Assembly (NCBI RefSeq): GCF_900112485.1
Contig: NZ_FOMG01000025.1
Span: 1-58,484 of the forward strand
Direction: 5' to 3'
Length of the DNA stretch: 58,484 nt
Source: Clostridium uliginosum
GTDB taxonomy: Bacteria > Bacillota > Clostridia > Clostridiales > Clostridiaceae
Both the position numbers and the translations under genes were made by a program. Below the pieces are notes generated by a model. That model worked only from the letters and a program-made list of their open reading frames with translations. It did no database searches and was not told where the DNA came from. Of the stretch, positions 54,573 through 58,484 are shown piece by piece. Every line of letters begins with the position of its first letter. Position 1 is the first letter of the stretch.

Positions 54573-56513
54573 ATGGAAAATTACATGAATTTTATTAGTA
54601 ATGCATGGAAAAGTTTTATTACTACTGGAAAAGTAGATTCAGAAGTTAGAAATGATATTGTTGACTCATGGATAAGATGTAGGGAGTATGGGGTTGATCC
54701 TAATAATGGAAGGGGAGGAGTTAAACATCATAATATAGAAGAGTTGATTGAAAGTAATATTGAGCTTATTTCAGTATCTAGACCTATTATGGAAAGTATT
54801 TATAGTATGGTTATAGGTTCTGGATTTGCTTTAATTCTAGCAGACAAAGATGGATATATAATAGAAGTAATAGGTGATAAAGATATAATGGAACGGGTTA
54901 ATGAATTAAACTTTTTAAAAGGTCAGTTATGGACAGAAAATGTTGTTGGGACAAATGCTATAGGGACTGCATTATATCTTAATAAACCTATGCAGACCAT
55001 AGGAGCAGAGCATTATGCAATAAATCAACATTCTTGGACCTGTTCAGCATCTCCTATTCATGATGAGGATGGAAATTTAATAGGATGTATAAATATGTCT
55101 GGAAATTATTATAACGCTCATTCTCATACATTAGGGATAGTAACAGCAGCGGCTCAATCAATTCAAAAGCAATTGGCTTTAACTATTTCATATAAATTAC
55201 TTAATGTAACATTTAATTCTATATCAGAAGGTATGATAGTTATTAATGAAAATATGAAGGTAAAAAAGGTTAATGGAAGGGCATTAGAAATACTAAATAT
55301 ATCGTTAAAAGAAGCCATGAAAATGGATATTCATAAGGTACTAGTAGGAGTGAAATTTTACGAATTAGCACAAAAAAATGAAAAAAAAATAAATAACATA
55401 GAGTGGGACTTTCATATAAAAAATAGTAGGATAAAATGCGTAATTAATGTGCTTCCTTTAAATATAAATTGTAAAAATACTGGTATGGTAATAACTTTTA
55501 CAGAGGTTAAAAGAGTTCATAAATTGGTAAATAAACTTGTAGGATATAAAGCTCAATATAAATTTGAGGATATCATAACAGAAAATAAAAAAATGAAAAA
55601 GATGATAGCTTTTGCTAAAAAATCAGCTAAAAGTGATTGTAACATATTAATAGAAGGGGAAAGCGGAACAGGTAAGGAATTAATAGCACAGTCAATACAC
55701 GGTTATAGTGAAAAATCAGATGGACCATTTGTTGCTGTAAACTGTGCATCTATTCCAAGGGAATTGGTGGAAAGTGAGTTGTTTGGATATGAAAAAGGTG
55801 CTTTTACAGGAGCATCAAAAGAAGGGCATCCAGGTAAATTTGAGTTAGCAGATGGAGGTACAATATTTTTAGATGAAATAGGCGAACTACCTTTAGATAC
55901 ACAAAGTAAGCTTCTTAGAGTTTTGGATAATGGAAAGATTATAAGGGTTGGAGGAACTTATGAAAAGCAATTGGATGTAAGAGTTATTGGTGCTACCAAT
56001 AGAATATTAAAAGATGAAATGAGTAAACAAAATTTTAGAGAGGATTTGTATTATAGGCTAAGTGTAATGAATATAAAAACAATACCTCTAAGAGAGAGAA
56101 TTGATGATATAGATGTATTAGTAAATTATTTCGTAGAAAAATTAAATAAAAAGAATAGAAATAAAATTAGTAATATAAATACTTGCTATATAGAAGAACT
56201 TAAAGAATATCAATGGCCTGGAAATATAAGAGAACTTAGAAACGTAGTTGAGAGAGATTATTACCTAAGTGATGATGAATTGATAAATATAAATAATGTA
56301 AATTATGTAGAAATTACTGAAAATACAGTAGAAAATAAGCTTATAGAAGAGGAAACTGAAGTAATACCAATTAAAAATTTAGAAAAGAAGGCTATAGAGG
56401 ATGCTATAAAAAAATGTAATGGAAATATTCAAATGACATCAAAGCTATTAAATATAGGAAGAGCTACACTATATAGGAAGATTAAAAAATATAATATAAT
56501 TGTATCAAAATGA
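54573..56513 (+). CDS. acoR: AcoR-like sigma-54-dependent activator
   Basis: Enhancer-binding activator of 646 residues from ATG 54573 (Shine-Dalgarno TTGGAGAAA). N-terminal GAF-type sensor domain (about 55-190; [43 protein letters not shown]), a PAS-like domain (about 210-310), AAA+ domain (about 335-570) with Walker [17 protein letters not shown], the sigma-54 loop [15 protein letters not shown] and Walker [14 protein letters not shown], and a Fis-type helix-turn-helix at the end ([23 protein letters not shown]). The GAF layout matches AcoR, the activator of acetoin catabolism. A sigma-54 promoter and tandem TGTATC sites lie between it and a 2,3-butanediol dehydrogenase, its evident target. 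Confidence 0.94.
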   Translation: MENYMNFISNAWKSFITTGKVDSEVRNDIVDSWIRCREYGVDPNNGRGGVKHHNIEELIESNIELISVSRPIMESIYSMVIGSGFALILADKDGYIIEVIGDKDIMERVNELNFLKGQLWTENVVGTNAIGTALYLNKPMQTIGAEHYAINQHSWTCSASPIHDEDGNLIGCINMSGNYYNAHSHTLGIVTAAAQSIQKQLALTISYKLLNVTFNSISEGMIVINENMKVKKVNGRALEILNISLKEAMKMDIHKVLVGVKFYELAQKNEKKINNIEWDFHIKNSRIKCVINVLPLNINCKNTGMVITFTEVKRVHKLVNKLVGYKAQYKFEDIITENKKMKKMIAFAKKSAKSDCNILIEGESGTGKELIAQSIHGYSEKSDGPFVAVNCASIPRELVESELFGYEKGAFTGASKEGHPGKFELADGGTIFLDEIGELPLDTQSKLLRVLDNGKIIRVGGTYEKQLDVRVIGATNRILKDEMSKQNFREDLYYRLSVMNIKTIPLRERIDDIDVLVNYFVEKLNKKNRNKISNINTCYIEELKEYQWPGNIRELRNVVERDYYLSDDELININNVNYVEITENTVENKLIEEETEVIPIKNLEKKAIEDAIKKCNGNIQMTSKLLNIGRATLYRKIKKYNIIVSK

Positions 56514-56568
56514 GAATAAAAATAAACAGTGTATCAAAATGAGAAAAATAATGTATCGTTTTGATACA
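56501..56568 (+). promoter_or_regulatory. Upstream activator sites for the AcoR-like protein
   Basis: TGTATC occurs at 56501, 56530 and 56552. The last is a full palindrome, TGTATCGTTTTGATACA (56552-56568), of the type TGTNNC-N5-GNNACA. The first two are followed by AAAATGAGA instead of a second half. The first overlaps the stop codon of the activator. They lie about 140-210 bases before the sigma-54 promoter. Confidence 0.65.
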
Positions 56569-56580
56569 TTATTTTTTATA
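56547..56580 (+). terminator. Terminator of the AcoR-like gene, overlapping an activator site
   Basis: The extended palindrome AATAATGTATC / GATACATTATT is followed by TTTTTT, so the same bases can work as activator site in DNA and as terminator in RNA. Confidence 0.7.
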
Positions 56581-56708
56581 TTGAAGATAATTTTTGATAT
56601 TTTTCAACTATAAATAATTTAATTTATATACTTAAAAGAATGTATACAGTAGGTATATGCTAAGTTCATTAATAAAAATATAAAGAAATAAATAAAGATG
56701 TTAAATTA

Positions 56709-56726
56709 TTGGCATAGTTATTGCTA
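56709..56726 (+). promoter_or_regulatory. Sigma-54 (-24/-12) promoter of butanediol dehydrogenase
   Basis: TGGCATAGTTATTGCT matches TGGCAC-N5-TTGCW with one change in the -24 box. Transcription should begin near 56737. Confidence 0.85.
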
Positions 56727-56778
56727 ATAATATATATATGTGAATTAATTAACAATATATTTTGGGAGGCGTTTTAGT

Positions 56779-57852
56779 ATGAAAGCAGCATTATGGTATG
56801 CAAAAAAAGATGTTAGAGTAGAAGAAATTGAAGAACCAAAGGTTATAAGCAATAGCGTAAAAGTAAAAGTAAAATGGTGTGGTATCTGTGGATCAGATTT
56901 ACATGAATATTTAGGAGGTCCGATATTTATTCCAGTAGGACAACCTCATCCATTAAGTGGAACAACTGCACCAGTAGTTTTAGGACATGAATTTTCAGGT
57001 GAAATTGTAGAAATTGGACAAGAAGTAACAAAGTTTAAAGTAGGAGATAGAGTAATAGTTGAACCTATGGTTGTTTGTGGAAAATGCCCAGCCTGTTTAG
57101 AAGGAAAGTATAATTTATGTTCATCTTTAGGATTCCATGGCCTTTGTGGTAGCGGTGGTGGACTTGCAGAATACACAGTTTTCCCAGAAGAATTTATACA
57201 TAAAATCCCAGATGGAATGTCTTATGAACAAGCAGCTTTAGTTGAACCAATGGCTGTTGCATTACATTCTATTAGAATAGCAAATTTTAAAATTGGAGAT
57301 ACAGCATTAGTGTTAGGTTCAGGACCAATAGGCTTAGCTACTATAGAATGTTTAAAAGCAGCAGGAGCAAAACTAGTAGTAGTTTTACAAAGAAAATCAA
57401 TAAGACAAGAATATGCTAAAAGAGCAGGTGCTGATGTAGTATTAGATCCTAATGAAGTAGATATAGCAGAAGAAGTTAAAAAAATTACAGGTGGTTTAGG
57501 AGTAGATGTAGCATTTGAAACTACAGGAGCTAAAATAGGTTTTGATACAGGAATTAACAGCTTAAAGTTTGCAGGAACTATGGTTATAACAAGCATATGG
57601 GAAAATGAGATAAGCTTTAACCCTAATGCTCTAGTATTTACTGAAAAGAAAATAGTTGGAACTTTAGCATACAGACATGAATTTCCAGCAACTATAGCTC
57701 AAATGAATGATGGAAGAATAAAAGCTGAAGGATATATAACAAAAAAAATACATTTAGACGATATAGTAGAAGAAGGTTTTGGAGCATTAACAGGTCCAGA
57801 AAAGAAAAAACACGTTAAGATATTAGTAACACCAGATAAAAACCTTTTATAA
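56779..57852 (+). CDS. bdhA: 2,3-Butanediol dehydrogenase (zinc-dependent, medium-chain)
   Basis: A 357-residue medium-chain alcohol dehydrogenase, closest in pattern to (R,R)-2,3-butanediol dehydrogenase, which reduces acetoin to butanediol and can run in reverse. Catalytic zinc ligands: WCGICGSDLHEY near residue 37, GHEFSGEI near 70, VEPMAVALHS near 155. Structural zinc cysteines: CGKCPACLEGKYNLC. Cofactor site VLGSGPIGLATIECLKAAGA near 176. The Shine-Dalgarno is TTGGGAGGCG. A sigma-54 promoter and AcoR-like activator sites upstream support an acetoin/butanediol role; other secondary alcohols remain possible. A short family B repeat follows. Confidence 0.93.
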   Translation: MKAALWYAKKDVRVEEIEEPKVISNSVKVKVKWCGICGSDLHEYLGGPIFIPVGQPHPLSGTTAPVVLGHEFSGEIVEIGQEVTKFKVGDRVIVEPMVVCGKCPACLEGKYNLCSSLGFHGLCGSGGGLAEYTVFPEEFIHKIPDGMSYEQAALVEPMAVALHSIRIANFKIGDTALVLGSGPIGLATIECLKAAGAKLVVVLQRKSIRQEYAKRAGADVVLDPNEVDIAEEVKKITGGLGVDVAFETTGAKIGFDTGINSLKFAGTMVITSIWENEISFNPNALVFTEKKIVGTLAYRHEFPATIAQMNDGRIKAEGYITKKIHLDDIVEEGFGALTGPEKKKHVKILVTPDKNLL

Positions 57853-57854
57853 AC

Positions 57855-57955
57855 GCTTTGTTTTAAGACCGTGTTGATATTGTTAGATAAAGCAAATTTT
57901 AATGTCAGTTCGCTATTATATAACAATATCAACACTCTGTTAAAACGTAGTCTTT
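57855..57955. repeat. Family B palindromic repeat, copy B6 (short subtype)
   Basis: GCTTTGTTTTAAGACCGTG, TTGATATTGTTA at left; TAACAATATCAACACTCTG, TTAAAACGTAGTC at right. The interior (AAAGCAAATTTTAATGTC, AGTTCGCTATTAT) is only about 40 bases and unlike B1-B5. Confidence 0.78.
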
Positions 57956-57978
57956 ATAAAAAACTAGGGGGAAAAGAA

Positions 57979-58484
57979 ATGTATAAGATAGTTGGAAAAA
58001 GAGAGCTTACAAATAATATATACTTAATGGAAATAGAAGCTCAAAGAGTTGCAAAATCAGCTCAGCCTGGTCAATTTATCATTATTAAAAATGATGATAA
58101 GGGGGAAAGAGTACCATTAACTATTGCAGATTATAATAGAGAAAAAGGAACTGTTTCAATTGTGTTCCAAACAGTTGGAAAGAGTACAAAAGAATTAGCA
58201 CAATATGAAGTTGGAGAATGTGTAGCAGATTTCGTTGGACCATTAGGCCAACCTAGTGAACTTGTTCATGAAGATTTAGAAGAATTAAAGAAAAAGAAAA
58301 TAATATTTGTTGCAGGAGGAGTTGGAGCTGCACCAGTTTATCCTCAAGTAAAATGGATGCATGAACATGGTATTGACTGTGATGTTATCTTAGGAAGTAG
58401 AAATAAAGACTTATTAATATATGAAGAAGAATTAAAAAAGGTTGCAGGAAATCTTTATGTTGCAACTGATGATGGATCATATGG
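57979..58484 (+). CDS. nfnA: NADH-dependent reduced ferredoxin:NADP+ oxidoreductase subunit A, partial
   Basis: This open frame begins with ATG 57979 (Shine-Dalgarno TAGGGGGAAAAG) and runs past the window end; 168 residues are visible. It has the FAD-binding AQPGQFIIIKNDDKGERVPLTIAD, the FVGPLGQPS turn and the NAD(P)-binding FVAGGVGAAPVYPQVKWMHEHG, as in the NfnA / sulfide dehydrogenase alpha family. With NfnB it links NADH and reduced ferredoxin to NADPH by electron bifurcation. The iron-sulphur cysteines expected near the end are outside the window, as is nfnB, expected next. Confidence 0.9.
   Translation, partial: MYKIVGKRELTNNIYLMEIEAQRVAKSAQPGQFIIIKNDDKGERVPLTIADYNREKGTVSIVFQTVGKSTKELAQYEVGECVADFVGPLGQPSELVHEDLEELKKKKIIFVAGGVGAAPVYPQVKWMHEHGIDCDVILGSRNKDLLIYEEELKKVAGNLYVATDDGSY

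Overview
The window is a low-GC, AT-rich chromosomal segment from a member of Clostridium sensu stricto, probably close to the C. beijerinckii / C. butyricum group. This is inferred from the codon use (AGA, ATA and TTA rich), the split transketolase, the order uvrB-uvrA-FHA-ftsW-pbp-uvrC-murB-rapZ-glmR-whiA-dnaE-pfkA-pyk, a GerS-like gene next to an alanine racemase, and DUF1540 and Dabb proteins. Almost every gene is on the plus strand; the one clear exception is a TetR-type repressor at 50366-50971.

Layout. 1-6970: YihY-like membrane protein, a short SSB, a candidate small RNA, acpS and nnr, then a GerS-like gene beside a decayed alanine racemase and a mazEF-type toxin-antitoxin pair. 7080-15616: a LevR-type sigma-54 activator, a sigma-54 promoter with repeated upstream sites, a four-subunit mannose-family PTS, a glycerol-1-phosphate dehydrogenase-like enzyme and a HAD phosphatase. 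16274-19338: two-subunit transketolase and a YitT-family membrane protein. 19680-23918: ftsE, ftsX, a CtpA-like protease and a PDZ membrane protein (compare minJ). 24276-43440: a long housekeeping run for nucleotide excision repair with a LexA box in front of uvrB, cell-wall synthesis, the rapZ-glmR-whiA cluster and DNA polymerase III alpha. 43866-46318: pfkA and pyk. 46843-50085: a DUF1540 protein, RlmD-like and RsuA-like rRNA modification enzymes. 50366-54240: a TetR-controlled accessory operon in decay (DUF5692-like membrane protein, broken FAD desaturase-like gene, ferredoxin reductase, broken small ORF). 54573-58484: an AcoR-like sigma-54 activator, its likely target promoter and 2,3-butanediol dehydrogenase, then the start of nfnA, cut by the window edge.

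The intergenic spaces carry two unrelated dispersed palindromic repeat families. Family A (outer ends AGGCAY...RTGCCT) has about a dozen copies; its stem ends in a T-run and looks like a portable two-way terminator. Family B (ends TGTTGATATTG...CAATATCAACA) has six copies, and two long copies in opposite orientation bracket the PTS operon. One copy of each family shares a related inner cassette of about 36 bases.

Two separate sigma-54 circuits can be read directly from the sequence: LevR-like activator to PTS operon, and AcoR-like activator to butanediol dehydrogenase, each with a near-consensus -24/-12 element and repeated upstream sites. No tRNA, rRNA, CRISPR array, phage or intact transposase gene was seen.
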